A stretch of DNA of 64,000 nt from an uncultured Bacteroidia bacterium (GTDB lineage Bacteria > Bacteroidota > Bacteroidia > Bacteroidales > UBA932), in the NCBI GenBank assembly GCA_902789445.1, contig CADAOB010000001.1, forward strand, positions 1 to 64,000, given 5' to 3'. The translations under genes were made by a program, and so were the position numbers. Under the pieces are notes generated by a model, which saw nothing but the letters and a program-made list of their open reading frames with translations, had not been told where the DNA came from and searched no databases. Below, piece after piece: positions 16,669 through 24,321 of the stretch. Positions within the stretch are counted from its first letter, which is position 1, and each line of letters begins with the position of its first letter.

Positions 16669-17715
16669 CTACGATGCTAACAGCAGACGGTCGGCCAGAT
16701 CGCAGAACGTCAATTTTGGATTGACGTTGCTGCCGATGGCGGAAAGCGCTCCTTCTAGGGCGGCAAAGGCCTTCTCATAGAAGCTGGGCTTGAACTTCGC
16801 CGCGAAACCGCGCACCGCGGCTTCTTCCTGGGGCGAGAGATCGGCCAGGCTTTCCAGGCCGCTGGCGACCAGATATATCTTTCTAATATAGTTTTCCATA
16901 TAAAGGCACCATTCCCGCTGCTTCTCCCGACCCAGGTCGGCGAGCATCTCCCACTGCGGGAACAGGTCGATGATGCGTTTGTCCAGGCTGGCCTGCAGCA
17001 GGGAACGGGCGATCTCCCGGAATTCGGCATCATCCTGCCGGTCACCGCCGACGCGGCGGCGTTCCTCCCTTGAAAGCGGCAGCAGGCGTACGGGCTGGCA
17101 GCGCGAGCGGATGGTCGGCAGCAGCCGCTCCGGATTGTGGGAAATCAGCAGGAACAGCGTCCCCTGGGGCGGCTCTTCCAGCAGCTTGAGCAGTTTGTTG
17201 GCCGCGTCGAGGTTCATCTTCTCCGGCAGGTAGATGATCATCGTCTTCCACGTGCCTTCGGCAGCCTTGAGCGACAGCTTTTCGAAGATCCGCCGCGATT
17301 CGCTCACGCTGATCAGGCCGCTCTTGTTTTCGATGCCGATGGCGTCGTAGAGCTGCTGCTCCGTGAAATAGGGGTTGGCCAGGACAAGTTCCCGGAAGGC
17401 AGGCAGGAAATAGTCGGAGATGGGTGCCTTCTTCTCGCTTTCGGAAAGGGCGGTGCTGCTGCTCACCGGGAAGGCGAAATGCAGGTCGGGATGGATGAGC
17501 TTCTGGTACTTGTGGCAGGAAGCGCACACGCCGCACGAATCATTTTCCTGCGGATCGCGGCAGTTGACCAGCTGCGCCAGGGCCAGGGCGAAGGCCATGG
17601 CGCCGCCGCCGTTCTCCTCCGTCAGGAGAATGGCGTGGCCCAGCCGGTTCCCCCGGACCATCCGGATGAGCGACTCCTTGAGTGCATCGTTCCCTATGAT
17701 TTCCGAAAAGCGCAT
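16669..17715 (-). CDS. holB: DNA polymerase III clamp loader subunit delta-prime
   Basis: A 348-residue AAA-fold protein starting MRFSEIIGNDALKESLIRMV. The nucleotide-binding loop is degenerate (LLTEENGGGAMAFALALAQ, no GK[ST]), as expected for the non-hydrolysing delta-prime. The zinc module (NCRDP...CGVCASCHKYQ) and LLKLLEEPPQGTLFLLIS with the Ser-Arg-Cys finger (IRSRCQ) are intact. It lies 3 bp before ricT. The TAnnTTTG box ends 7 nt before the ATG, suggesting a nearly leaderless transcript. Confidence 0.93.
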   Translation of the reverse strand: MRFSEIIGNDALKESLIRMVRGNRLGHAILLTEENGGGAMAFALALAQLVNCRDPQENDSCGVCASCHKYQKLIHPDLHFAFPVSSSTALSESEKKAPISDYFLPAFRELVLANPYFTEQQLYDAIGIENKSGLISVSESRRIFEKLSLKAAEGTWKTMIIYLPEKMNLDAANKLLKLLEEPPQGTLFLLISHNPERLLPTIRSRCQPVRLLPLSREERRRVGGDRQDDAEFREIARSLLQASLDKRIIDLFPQWEMLADLGREKQREWCLYMENYIRKIYLVASGLESLADLSPQEEAAVRGFAAKFKPSFYEKAFAALEGALSAIGSNVNPKLTFCDLADRLLLAS

Positions 17716-17722
17716 AATCGTA

Positions 17723-17730
17723 CAAAGTTA
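17723..17730 (-). promoter_or_regulatory. -7 box TAACTTTG close to the holB start codon
   Basis: A perfect TAnnTTTG on the minus strand. Its downstream end is 7 nt from the holB ATG at 17715, so the predicted transcript has almost no leader. Confidence 0.5.
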
Positions 17731-17768
17731 CAAATTTTTCGTCAAATGATACCGGGGCGCGTAAACAC

Positions 17769-17819
17769 GTAACAATGCGCCCCGACCGGCTGATTTGGCC
17801 GAGCGGGGCGCATTGTTAC
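17769..17819. terminator. Perfect 16-bp stem-loop between frr and holB
   Basis: GTAACAATGCGCCCCG (17769-17784) and its exact complement at 17804-17819 enclose a loop that itself folds (CCGGC/GCCG). It follows the frr stop codon (minus strand) by about 17 nt. It lacks a T-run, so termination is probable but the stem may instead stabilise the frr-pyrH transcript. A nearby GGGGCGC at 17755-17761 could pair alternatively. Confidence 0.6.
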
Positions 17820-17836
17820 GGGGTTTTGTGCCCGGG

Positions 17837-18400
17837 CTACACCGTCATGATCTCCTTCTCCTTGGCGGAGAGGATGTCTTCGACTCTCTTGGAGTAGGTG
17901 TCGGTGAGTTTCTGGACCTCGTCTTCGAAATCCTTTTCGGTATCCTCGGGGAGGCCTTCCTTCTGGAGTTTCTTCAGGGCGTCGATGGCATCGCGACGGG
18001 CGTTGCGGACGCCGACCTTGGCGCTTTCGCCGGCCGTGCGGGCCTTCTTCACGAGTTCCTTGCGGCGTTCCTCGGTCAGGGCGGGGATGTTGATGCGGAT
18101 CACTTCGCCGTTGTTCTGCGGGGTGAAACCCAGATTGGCGTCCATGATGGCTTTCTCCACGGGATGGATCAGGTTGCGGTCCCAGGGCTGGATGAGCATC
18201 GTCTTGGCATCGGGCGTGGTGATGCTGGCTACCTGCGGGATGGGGGTCATCGTCCCGTAGTAGTTGACGACGACACTGTTGAACACGGCCGGATTGGCCT
18301 TGCCCGCCCGGTAGGTCTTGAGGTCTTCGTCGAGATAGGTGACCGCGCTCTGCATCTTCTCCTTGACAGCGTCGATCACGGCTTGTGCTTTGTCGATCAT
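17837..18400 (-). CDS. frr: Ribosome recycling factor
   Basis: A 187-residue protein of normal length with the RRF signature: LDEDLKTYRAGKANPAVFN near the start, then IPQVASITTPDAKTMLIQPW and IRINIPALTEERRKELVKKA. It splits post-termination ribosomes together with EF-G. It lies 13 bp downstream of pyrH in a conserved pyrH-frr operon. Confidence 0.97.
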   Translation of the reverse strand: MIDKAQAVIDAVKEKMQSAVTYLDEDLKTYRAGKANPAVFNSVVVNYYGTMTPIPQVASITTPDAKTMLIQPWDRNLIHPVEKAIMDANLGFTPQNNGEVIRINIPALTEERRKELVKKARTAGESAKVGVRNARRDAIDALKKLQKEGLPEDTEKDFEDEVQKLTDTYSKRVEDILSAKEKEIMTV

Positions 18401-18413
18401 AATTGTATCTTTT

Positions 18414-19124
18414 TTATTTGTTACTCACTACCGTGCAGCGGCCGGTGCCTTCGACCACCTTTTCGAGTGTTCCCGCATCGTTCATGTTGAAGACGATGAT
18501 CGGCATGTCGTTTTCCTTGCACAGGGTGAAGGCCGTCTGGTCCATCACTTTGAGACCGTCGGCAATGGCCTTGTCAAAGCGCAGGGTCTCGTAGCGCCGG
18601 GCCTCGGGGTGCTTCACCGGGTCGGCGTCGTACACGCCGTCAACTTTCGTGCCTTTCAGCAGCGCGTCGCAGCGGAGTTCGCAGGCGCGCAGGGCCGCCG
18701 CCGAGTCGGTCGTGAAGAACGGGTTGCCGGTACCGCCGGCAATCAGGGCCACGCCGCCAGCGTTCAGGTACTCGTCCACTTCGTCGCGCATATAATATTT
18801 GGCCATCGGACGCATCGGCGTGGAGGTGAAAACCTCCGCCCGCAGCCCGGCGTTGCGCAGGGACAGGGAAAGCCCGATGCTGTTGATCACCGTGGCCAGC
18901 ATGCCCATCTGGTCGCCGCGGACCCGGTCGAAGCCGCGCTGCGTGCCGCTCAGCCCGCGGAAGATATTGCCGCCGCCGATGACGATGGCGACTTGGACAC
19001 CTTGCTTGACCACGGCCGCAATCTGCTGTGCGTAAGCGGCCATCACATTTTCATCGAGGCCGACGCCGTCCTTGCCGCCGATTGCCTCGCCACTCAGTTT
19101 AAGAAGGATTCGATTGTATTTCAT
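18414..19124 (-). CDS. pyrH: UMP kinase
   Basis: A 236-residue amino-acid-kinase-fold protein: YNRILLKLSGEAIGG, IVIGGGNIFRG, DQMGMLATVINS, and TGNPFFTTDSAAALRA are the PyrH hallmarks. It phosphorylates UMP to UDP. The promoter box ends 4 nt before the ATG, suggesting a leaderless transcript; the gene is followed by frr. Confidence 0.97.
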   Translation of the reverse strand: MKYNRILLKLSGEAIGGKDGVGLDENVMAAYAQQIAAVVKQGVQVAIVIGGGNIFRGLSGTQRGFDRVRGDQMGMLATVINSIGLSLSLRNAGLRAEVFTSTPMRPMAKYYMRDEVDEYLNAGGVALIAGGTGNPFFTTDSAAALRACELRCDALLKGTKVDGVYDADPVKHPEARRYETLRFDKAIADGLKVMDQTAFTLCKENDMPIIVFNMNDAGTLEKVVEGTGRCTVVSNK

Positions 19125-19128
19125 AAAA

Positions 19129-19160
19129 CAAAAATAGCCATTTATTATGATTTTATCAAG
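19129..19160 (-). promoter_or_regulatory. Promoter of pyrH-frr, nearly leaderless
   Basis: On the minus strand, CTTG (19157-19160) and TATTTTTG (19129-19136) are spaced by 20 bp. The -7 box ends 4 nt from the pyrH ATG. Confidence 0.55.
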
Positions 19161-19168
19161 TTTCGGAT

Positions 19169-19176
19169 TATCTTTG
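19169..19176 (+). promoter_or_regulatory. -7 box TATCTTTG of sdhC
   Basis: A perfect TAnnTTTG lies 32 nt before the ATG at 19209, in an AT-rich divergent spacer shared with pyrH. Confidence 0.5.
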
Positions 19177-19208
19177 CATAATTAAATTGATATATAAATA
19201 CATTTTTT

Positions 19209-19907
19209 ATGGCAAGCATATTCAAGTCATCCATCGGAAAGAAGCTGATCATGAGCATCAGCGGTCTGTTCCTCATCCTCTTCCTCACCTTCCACATGGT
19301 GATGAATCTGACCTACGTCTTCGACCCGGACAGCAAAGTGTACGGCACTATCTGTGAAATCCTCTCGATGGGCTGGGTCAATGTGGTCGTTCCCATCCTG
19401 GCCGCCGGTTTCCTGGTGCACATCATCTATGCGTTCATCCTGACCATCGGCAACCGCAAAGCCCGCGGCGAGCAGCGCTACGAGGTGCCCAACAAGGCCA
19501 AGACCGATTCCTGGGCCGCCCGCAACATGTTCGTCCTGGGTGTCATCGTGCTTTGCTTCATCCTCCTGCACCTGTCGCAGTTCTGGGCCAAGATGCAGTT
19601 GCAGAACTGGCTCGGCACCGAAGAGGCCAACCCGTATATGCTGATGGAAGCCGTCTTCGGAAAGTGGTGGAATCTGTGCGTCTACCTGATCTGGTTCGCA
19701 GCCCTGTGGTTCCACCTGACCCACGGCTTCTGGAGCGCGCTCCAGACCCTTGGCTGGAACAATCAGATCTGGTTCAAACGCTGGAAATGGATCTGCGGCA
19801 TTTATGTGACCATCGTGCTCCTGGGCTTCGCCCTGGTGGCCATCTTTGCTTTCCTGAAAGCCAACGGCCTGTGCGGCCTCACGCCGTTCACGCCGATGCT
19901 GGGATAA
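19209..19907 (+). CDS. sdhC: Succinate dehydrogenase/fumarate reductase cytochrome b subunit, standing alone
   Basis: A 232-residue membrane protein of the Bacteroidetes/epsilon type b558 subunit: KLIMSISGLFLILFLTFHMV and further helices with conserved His (LLHLSQFWAKM, WFHLTHGFWSALQ), about five transmembrane segments and the usual 5' SSIGKK motif. It anchors the flavoprotein and iron-sulfur subunits and passes electrons to or from menaquinone. In most Bacteroidetes sdhA and sdhB follow directly. Here the next gene is convergent hemW, overlapping by 20 bp, so the catalytic subunits must be elsewhere or lost. Confidence 0.93.
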   Translation: MASIFKSSIGKKLIMSISGLFLILFLTFHMVMNLTYVFDPDSKVYGTICEILSMGWVNVVVPILAAGFLVHIIYAFILTIGNRKARGEQRYEVPNKAKTDSWAARNMFVLGVIVLCFILLHLSQFWAKMQLQNWLGTEEANPYMLMEAVFGKWWNLCVYLIWFAALWFHLTHGFWSALQTLGWNNQIWFKRWKWICGIYVTIVLLGFALVAIFAFLKANGLCGLTPFTPMLG

Positions 19908-20979
19908 GCCGGCAGATGATGTCGTCCGAGACGAAGAGTTCCGCAGCAGGAATCCGGATCCGGCCGGCATCGACAATCAGTTTACCAACCCTGGAGAGTT
20001 CCTCCAGGGTTGTTTGTTTCAGGCAGGCCCGCTCCGCGGGCGTGAGCGAGTCCAGGTCCAGGCCCCGGACGGTGCGCAGGGCCAGCATCAGTTTCTCTTC
20101 CAGCACTTCCGTGTCGGAAAGCTGCTCCTGACCGCCGGGGCGCGTGCGCAGGTAGGCGTCGATGTCCGGCGTGTTCCAGCTCCGGCAGCGGTTTCCGTCG
20201 AAGGAATGGGCTCCCGGGCCGAAGCCCAGGTAGGGCGTGCGGGCCCAGTACCCGCTGTTGTGCCGGGATTCGAAGCCCGGACGGGCGTAGTTGGAGATTT
20301 CGTATTGCCGGATGCCGGCCGTTTCCAGTCGCTCCTGCAGCCTGTTGTATTGTCGCCGGCAGCGTTCTTCGTCGGGGTCGGCGTAACGGCCGGTCATCTG
20401 GTAGCAGGAGATATGCTCCGGCTGAAGGGCCAGGGCCCGGTCGATGTTCTCCAGCCACTGGCCGTCGGTCAGTCCCGTGAATCCGAAAATCAGGTCGAGC
20501 GACAGGTTGTCGAAGCCGGTCCGGCGCAGGCGGCCGAAGGCCGCGGCTGCGTCGGCCGCCGTGTGCCGCCGCCGCATCCAGCGGAGATGGTCGTCGTTGA
20601 ACGACTGCACGCCCATGCTGATGCGGCCTGCCCCCATCGCACGCCAGGCGGCGGCTTTGTCGGCTGTCACATCGTCGGGGTTGACTTCGATGGTGAATTC
20701 TTCGAAGAGAGGTCCGGTCGGTGCCGGTCGCGTCCGGACAAAGGCTGCGCCGAGTGCTTTGGCTATCCTTGCCAGCGCTTCTGCGGGCAAAAGGGAAGGC
20801 GTTCCACCGCCGAAATAGAGGGTCGTCGGGGGAACGCCTTTGAGTTCATCACGCCTTTCGGCGATTTCGCGGAGTACGGCCTGTACGTAGGGTTCAAAAT
20901 CCTGTCTGACGCGCGAATAGAAATCGCAGTAAATGCATTTCGCGGCGCAGAAAGGGACGTGGACGTAGAGGCCGGCCAT
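19888..20979 (-). CDS. hemW: HemW-like radical SAM heme chaperone
   Basis: A 363-residue protein with the radical SAM motif CAAKCIYCDF (CxxxCxxC) near residue 11, YFGGGTPSLL, EVNPDDV, and the SMGVQSFNDDHLRWMRR stretch, as in HemW/HemN. HemW-type proteins are heme chaperones rather than true coproporphyrinogen oxidases; the absence of the extra N-terminal Cys of HemN supports HemW. The stop overlaps sdhC. The gene upstream ends 1 bp before its ATG. Confidence 0.9.
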   Translation of the reverse strand: MAGLYVHVPFCAAKCIYCDFYSRVRQDFEPYVQAVLREIAERRDELKGVPPTTLYFGGGTPSLLPAEALARIAKALGAAFVRTRPAPTGPLFEEFTIEVNPDDVTADKAAAWRAMGAGRISMGVQSFNDDHLRWMRRRHTAADAAAAFGRLRRTGFDNLSLDLIFGFTGLTDGQWLENIDRALALQPEHISCYQMTGRYADPDEERCRRQYNRLQERLETAGIRQYEISNYARPGFESRHNSGYWARTPYLGFGPGAHSFDGNRCRSWNTPDIDAYLRTRPGGQEQLSDTEVLEEKLMLALRTVRGLDLDSLTPAERACLKQTTLEELSRVGKLIVDAGRIRIPAAELFVSDDIICRLIPASA

Positions 20980-20980
20980 C

Positions 20981-21916
20981 CTACTTCAAGATCATCTCGG
21001 CGCTGCCGAGCTTGGTCTCGTCGGTGTAGATGTCCACGGTGTACTTGCCCTTTTCAAAACCTTGCGAAGCGGCAAAATACAGGCAGATTTCAACTTCTTC
21101 GCCCTGATAATCCACTTCGCGGGACGCCGAGTAGATCATCTGCTCGCCGCCGCAGGTGAACACCTTGCCGCTGTCGTCGGTCATCAGGATGTCGTCCGGA
21201 CCCTTGACCCGGATATAGACGGTCCGCCAGCCGCGTTCGGCGATCGAGTTTTCGATCAGGCTCAGGCAGGCGCGGAGCTTGCGGGCCCGGCTGCTGCGGT
21301 CGGTCACCTTGTTCGACTCGTTGATGGCCACCAGGTTGAATCCGCGGCCCTTGACGACGGCGCCGGCCGAGGCTTTGGCTGAAAGCTGGTCGGTGGTGGT
21401 CCGCAGGTCTTCGTACTGCCGTTTGCTTTCCTGTGCCTCACGGCGGGCATCCGACGCCTCCTGCCGCAGGGAAATGTTCAGGGTGTTGAGGGAGTCGATC
21501 TGCCGGATGTAGCCTTTCATGATGGAACGGAGCGTACCCAGCTCCTTCTCATACTGGCGGATCTTGGCCCGGTTGGTCGCTTCGGTCTTCTGCAGCCGTT
21601 CGATCAGCTGGCCGACTTTCTCCTTTTCGACGGCGAGGGAGTCGTTGATGGCGGCGTTGGTCGTGCTCAGCGACTCATAGTCGCCTTGCAGGGCTATCAG
21701 TTCGTTGGTCAGGTTCTGCTTATCGATGTTCAGGTCCTTGACCAGCGCATTTTTCCCTCTCATCATCAGGAGCAGGGTGACCAGCAGTGCTGCTGCGACC
21801 ACACCCAGTGCAATGGCTGCGATGCGCATCGATCCGCCGCCACCGGCGGCGGCGCTGCTTTTCTTGCTCGGATGATCTTTCTCAAACTGGATCATCTCTT
21901 CATCAAGTTCTTCCAT
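20981..21916 (-). CDS. Conserved membrane-anchored coiled-coil protein of unknown function
   Basis: The ATG at 21916 (MEELDEEMIQFEKDHPSKK) is used because the TATTTTTG box at 21944-21951 would leave the upstream in-frame ATG at 21946 untranscribed. A Gly-rich linker leads to one transmembrane helix (IAAIALGVVAAALLVTLLLM, about residues 35-55). A coiled coil of about 120 residues follows, then a compact beta domain from about residue 190 (GRGFNLVAINESNKVTDRSS to the end). It resembles a Bacteroidales family without assigned function. The topology suggests a periplasmic sensor or structural protein. Confidence 0.7.
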   Translation of the reverse strand: MEELDEEMIQFEKDHPSKKSSAAAGGGGSMRIAAIALGVVAAALLVTLLLMMRGKNALVKDLNIDKQNLTNELIALQGDYESLSTTNAAINDSLAVEKEKVGQLIERLQKTEATNRAKIRQYEKELGTLRSIMKGYIRQIDSLNTLNISLRQEASDARREAQESKRQYEDLRTTTDQLSAKASAGAVVKGRGFNLVAINESNKVTDRSSRARKLRACLSLIENSIAERGWRTVYIRVKGPDDILMTDDSGKVFTCGGEQMIYSASREVDYQGEEVEICLYFAASQGFEKGKYTVDIYTDETKLGSAEMILK

Positions 21917-21943
21917 AACTGTAGATTTTTCCTGTTGGTTTTG

Positions 21944-21951
21944 CAAAAATA
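21944..21951 (-). promoter_or_regulatory. -7 box TATTTTTG deciding the start of the coiled-coil gene
   Basis: A perfect TAnnTTTG lies 28 nt before the ATG at 21916 and overlaps the rejected ATG at 21946. Confidence 0.5.
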
Positions 21952-21984
21952 GTTAAATTTGTGAAGACAAACAAGCTTAAAACC

Positions 21985-22470
21985 ATGAGATACCTGATCC
22001 GCGCCCTCAAATACCTCGTTTACTTTGCCGTCATCTTCTTTCTGATCGTCGGCATCGTCTTCCTGTTCTCCAGCCAGAAAGCCGCCGGACTTTCGTTCGT
22101 CGACCTGTTCAAGGAAGGCTCGCTGCCGAAGATCGCGCTATTCTTTGTGGCCGTCTCGGCCCTTTATCCGAAACTGAGTTTCTACCGCAAAGAACTGTAC
22201 CTGAACGGAGACTTCACAAAGTATGCCGAAATGGTGGACGATGTGATGCAAAAACTGGATTATGTCCGTGAAAAGAAGGAGGATGGCTGCGTAACCTATA
22301 TCAAGAAGAGCGCCTACGCCCGCCTGACCCGCATGTACGAAGACCGCGTCACCTTTGAGACCGCCGGCAATCCGATCCATGTGGAAGGCTACCGCAAAGA
22401 TCTGCTCCGCATCCTGAGCATGATCAACTATCGCCTCCGGCAGGAAAGCCGGGAATCCGAAAACGAATAA
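21985..22470 (+). CDS. Small conserved inner membrane protein, unknown function
   Basis: A 161-residue protein from the ATG at 21985 (MRYLIRALKYLVYFAVIFFL). Two hydrophobic helices (about residues 8-30 and 48-68) are followed by a basic cytoplasmic domain of about 90 residues (FYRKELYLNGDFTKYAEMVD...GYRKDLLRILSMINYRLR). I do not recognise the family with certainty; similar proteins occur in Bacteroidales. It is 15 bp upstream of the DUF2007 gene, likely one operon. Confidence 0.7.
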   Translation: MRYLIRALKYLVYFAVIFFLIVGIVFLFSSQKAAGLSFVDLFKEGSLPKIALFFVAVSALYPKLSFYRKELYLNGDFTKYAEMVDDVMQKLDYVREKKEDGCVTYIKKSAYARLTRMYEDRVTFETAGNPIHVEGYRKDLLRILSMINYRLRQESRESENE

Positions 22471-22485
22471 CGGGAGGACAAGCCC

Positions 22486-22725
22486 ATGATGAAAATCGTC
22501 GCAGAATTTACCTTCGAGTACGAAGCCGAAATCGCGAAAGGCCGTCTCGAAAGCGAAGGCATCGAGGCCATGATCTCGAATGTCAACACCCCCTATCCGG
22601 GCCTCCAGCTCGGCAAGCACGGCGTCCAGCTCCTCGTCAACGACTACGACCTGGAATCCGCGCAAATGATCCTCGACCGTCCCGTCGAAACCGCTGAGCC
22701 CGCCGAGCCCGCCGACGAAGCCTAA
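22486..22725 (+). CDS. DUF2007 domain protein
   Basis: A 79-residue protein whose first 65 residues match the putative signal-transducing DUF2007 fold (IVAEFTFEYEAEIAKGRLES, then EGIEAMISN and GVQLLVNDYDLESAQMIL). It resembles a ferredoxin-like degradation-tag or sensor domain. The tail is Ala/Glu/Pro-rich. An alternative start is the second ATG at 22489. Function unknown. Confidence 0.85.
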   Translation: MMKIVAEFTFEYEAEIAKGRLESEGIEAMISNVNTPYPGLQLGKHGVQLLVNDYDLESAQMILDRPVETAEPAEPADEA

Positions 22726-22772
22726 GCCCGCCAGCGCCGCTACCGCCGCCGGCCTTTACCGTCGCAAACCTT

Positions 22773-22930
22773 CGCAGACCGTCCTGACCGCTGTTGCCGC
22801 CGGTGTTGCCGCCGCTGTCGTTGCTACTGTCGCAGACAGTTCTGACCGCTGCTGCCGCCGGTGTTGCCGCCGCTGTCGCTGCTACCGTCGCAGACCTTCC
22901 TGGCCATTGCTGCCGCCGCTCATCGCCGGT
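22773..22930. repeat. 58-bp tandem repeat and GCC/GTTGCC low-complexity DNA
   Basis: Two nearly identical 58-bp units run at 22773-22830 and 22831-22888 (each starting CGCAGAC and containing GTTGCCGCCGGTGTTGCCGC), with a third partial unit after. Similar GCTGCCGTTGCT-rich DNA recurs at about 24858-24940 on the other side of the transposase gene, so low-complexity blocks bracket the locus. No gene is visible between 22726 and 23240. Confidence 0.75.
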
Positions 22931-23037
22931 CGCTCGTCACTCATCTTCTGTCGGCCGCATCGTCGGTGTAGGCTTATGCCGTCAATTCTGCCGCCGTGCT
23001 ACCACCAGCGATGCAGTCGACGCCACTTCAGTCGCCC

Positions 23038-23220
23038 GGGCGCAAAACCCCGCTGATTTGCTCCCCGCCCAGGATGATTTGGCAGTCGGGGCGCACATTC
23101 GGCTGTTTTTGCTCCCGGTCCAGTCGGGTTTAGGTGCCGGGGCGCACATTCGCCTGCTTTTGCTCCCCGACTGACCAAGTTTGACTGTCCGGGAGCAATT
23201 CTGCGTGTTTTTGCTCCCCG
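23038..23220 (+). repeat. Upstream 51-bp REP-like array of the first HUH transposase gene
   Basis: GCTCCC marks recur at 23060, 23111, 23162 and 23213, exactly 51 bp apart. Each unit holds a hairpin formed by GGGAGC or GGGCGC and GCTCCC separated by about 18 nt. A head module (GGGCGCAA at 23038, then CGCTGATTTGCTCCC) precedes the first mark by 22 nt. The identical spacing and head occur in the downstream array, in the same orientation. Confidence 0.9.
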
Positions 23221-23242
23221 CGGAATAGTTCTTCCGTTTTTT

Positions 23243-23306
23243 CTTGGATGTGCGCCCTTTTGATTGTATCTTGCGCTTGCATCCAGAGCCACGGTGGCGT
23301 TGGAGA
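23243..23306 (+). promoter_or_regulatory. Promoter and conserved leader of transposase gene 1
   Basis: CTTG (23243-23246) and TATCTTGC (23267-23274) are spaced by 20 bp. They are followed by a leader beginning ATCCA at 23281 and containing AGCCACGGTGGCGTTGGAGA (23287-23306). The same promoter spacing and the same 20-nt leader occur before the second transposase gene (60565-60626). GCCAC/GTGGC in the leader can form a small hairpin just upstream of the start codon. Confidence 0.65.
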
Positions 23307-23325
23307 AGAAAATGTGATGTTGGAT

Positions 23326-24309
23326 ATGGCTACGGATCTTTTCGTATACCCCTTTATCAATTTCCCGCCGGAAGGTCACTCTTTCCTTGGTAAGGAAAGC
23401 CGTTGCAAGACGCTTTTCGACCGCGCACTACACCATTTCGGCGTTTTTTATCACTTGCATACACCGGAAAAACATCCGGTCATTTTCCGAAATCCGCAGG
23501 ATTACCGGATGGCGATGACTATCATTGCCACATGCGCTTTTGATTGTCCAGGTATCCGCATCATCACCTTCGAACTGATGAGCAACCATGTCCATTTCGT
23601 GGTTTGCGGCAGTGAAGATGAAGTGATGGCTTTCTTCGAATTGTTCAAGAAACGCCTGAAGCGTTATTTCGGTAGTCTGCGAAAGGCTGTCGACTTGTCG
23701 GGATTCATTGGCAAAACGGTGGGAATCCCGACATTGGAAGCGTTGCGGAACCAAATCGGATATACCAACCGGAACAATTATGTAATCAACCCTGCCTATA
23801 CGCCGTTTTCTTATCCGTATGGGGCCGGTAATTGTTATTTCCCGGCGTATCAAATACGGCCGGATTATTATTATAAGGAGATGACCTTCCGTGAAAAACG
23901 AAAAATGCTGCATACACACAGACTCGATTATCCCGGAGAAATGGAAATCGTCAATCAGCACATATCACCCATATCTTTCTGCATGATTCACTTTGGGGAA
24001 TCTGTCTTTCGCGATGCCCGACACTACTTTTTCAAGATTTCCCGTGAAATAGAAAGCTATAAGGAGATAGCGGAAGCACTCTATGAATCGGTCTACTATA
24101 CGGATGATGAATTGAATGCCGTTATCTACAAAATCTGCAACGATCGGTTTGACGGGCAGCAGGCAACATTGCTGCCGCATTCCGACAAGATTATGCTCGC
24201 AAAAAAACTGCACTTTGAGTACAACGCCGACAATGGTAAGATCGCCAGATTGTTGAAACTGCAAATTGACTTCGTCGATTCCCTGTTCCCGCTGAAGAAA
24301 AAACAATGA
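23326..24309 (+). CDS. REP-associated Y1 (HUH) transposase-like protein 1
   Basis: A 327-residue protein with the IS200-like Y1 transposase core: the HUH motif NHVHFV (H88-V-H90), DCPGIRIITF just before it, and the helix with the likely nucleophile Tyr146 in LRNQIGYTNRNNYVINP. It is longer than typical RAYTs (150-230 aa). A C-terminal extension ends with LHFEYNADNGKIARLLKL, perhaps a DNA-binding helix-turn-helix. The ATG at 23326 matches the ATGGCT start of the paralogue at 60644; ATG 23317 is possible. GC is lower than neighbours. Both sides carry 51-bp palindromic repeats, the arrangement of a REPtron. Expected role: single-strand cleavage and spread of the repeats. Activity is unproven, but all catalytic motifs are intact. 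Confidence 0.85.
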   Translation: MATDLFVYPFINFPPEGHSFLGKESRCKTLFDRALHHFGVFYHLHTPEKHPVIFRNPQDYRMAMTIIATCAFDCPGIRIITFELMSNHVHFVVCGSEDEVMAFFELFKKRLKRYFGSLRKAVDLSGFIGKTVGIPTLEALRNQIGYTNRNNYVINPAYTPFSYPYGAGNCYFPAYQIRPDYYYKEMTFREKRKMLHTHRLDYPGEMEIVNQHISPISFCMIHFGESVFRDARHYFFKISREIESYKEIAEALYESVYYTDDELNAVIYKICNDRFDGQQATLLPHSDKIMLAKKLHFEYNADNGKIARLLKLQIDFVDSLFPLKKKQ

Positions 24310-24321
24310 GCTGTCTCCGCC

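Noticed and set aside
22794-23174. Plus-strand ORF of Ala/Val repeats before transposase gene 1
   Set aside because: It only translates the 58-bp and 51-bp DNA repeats.
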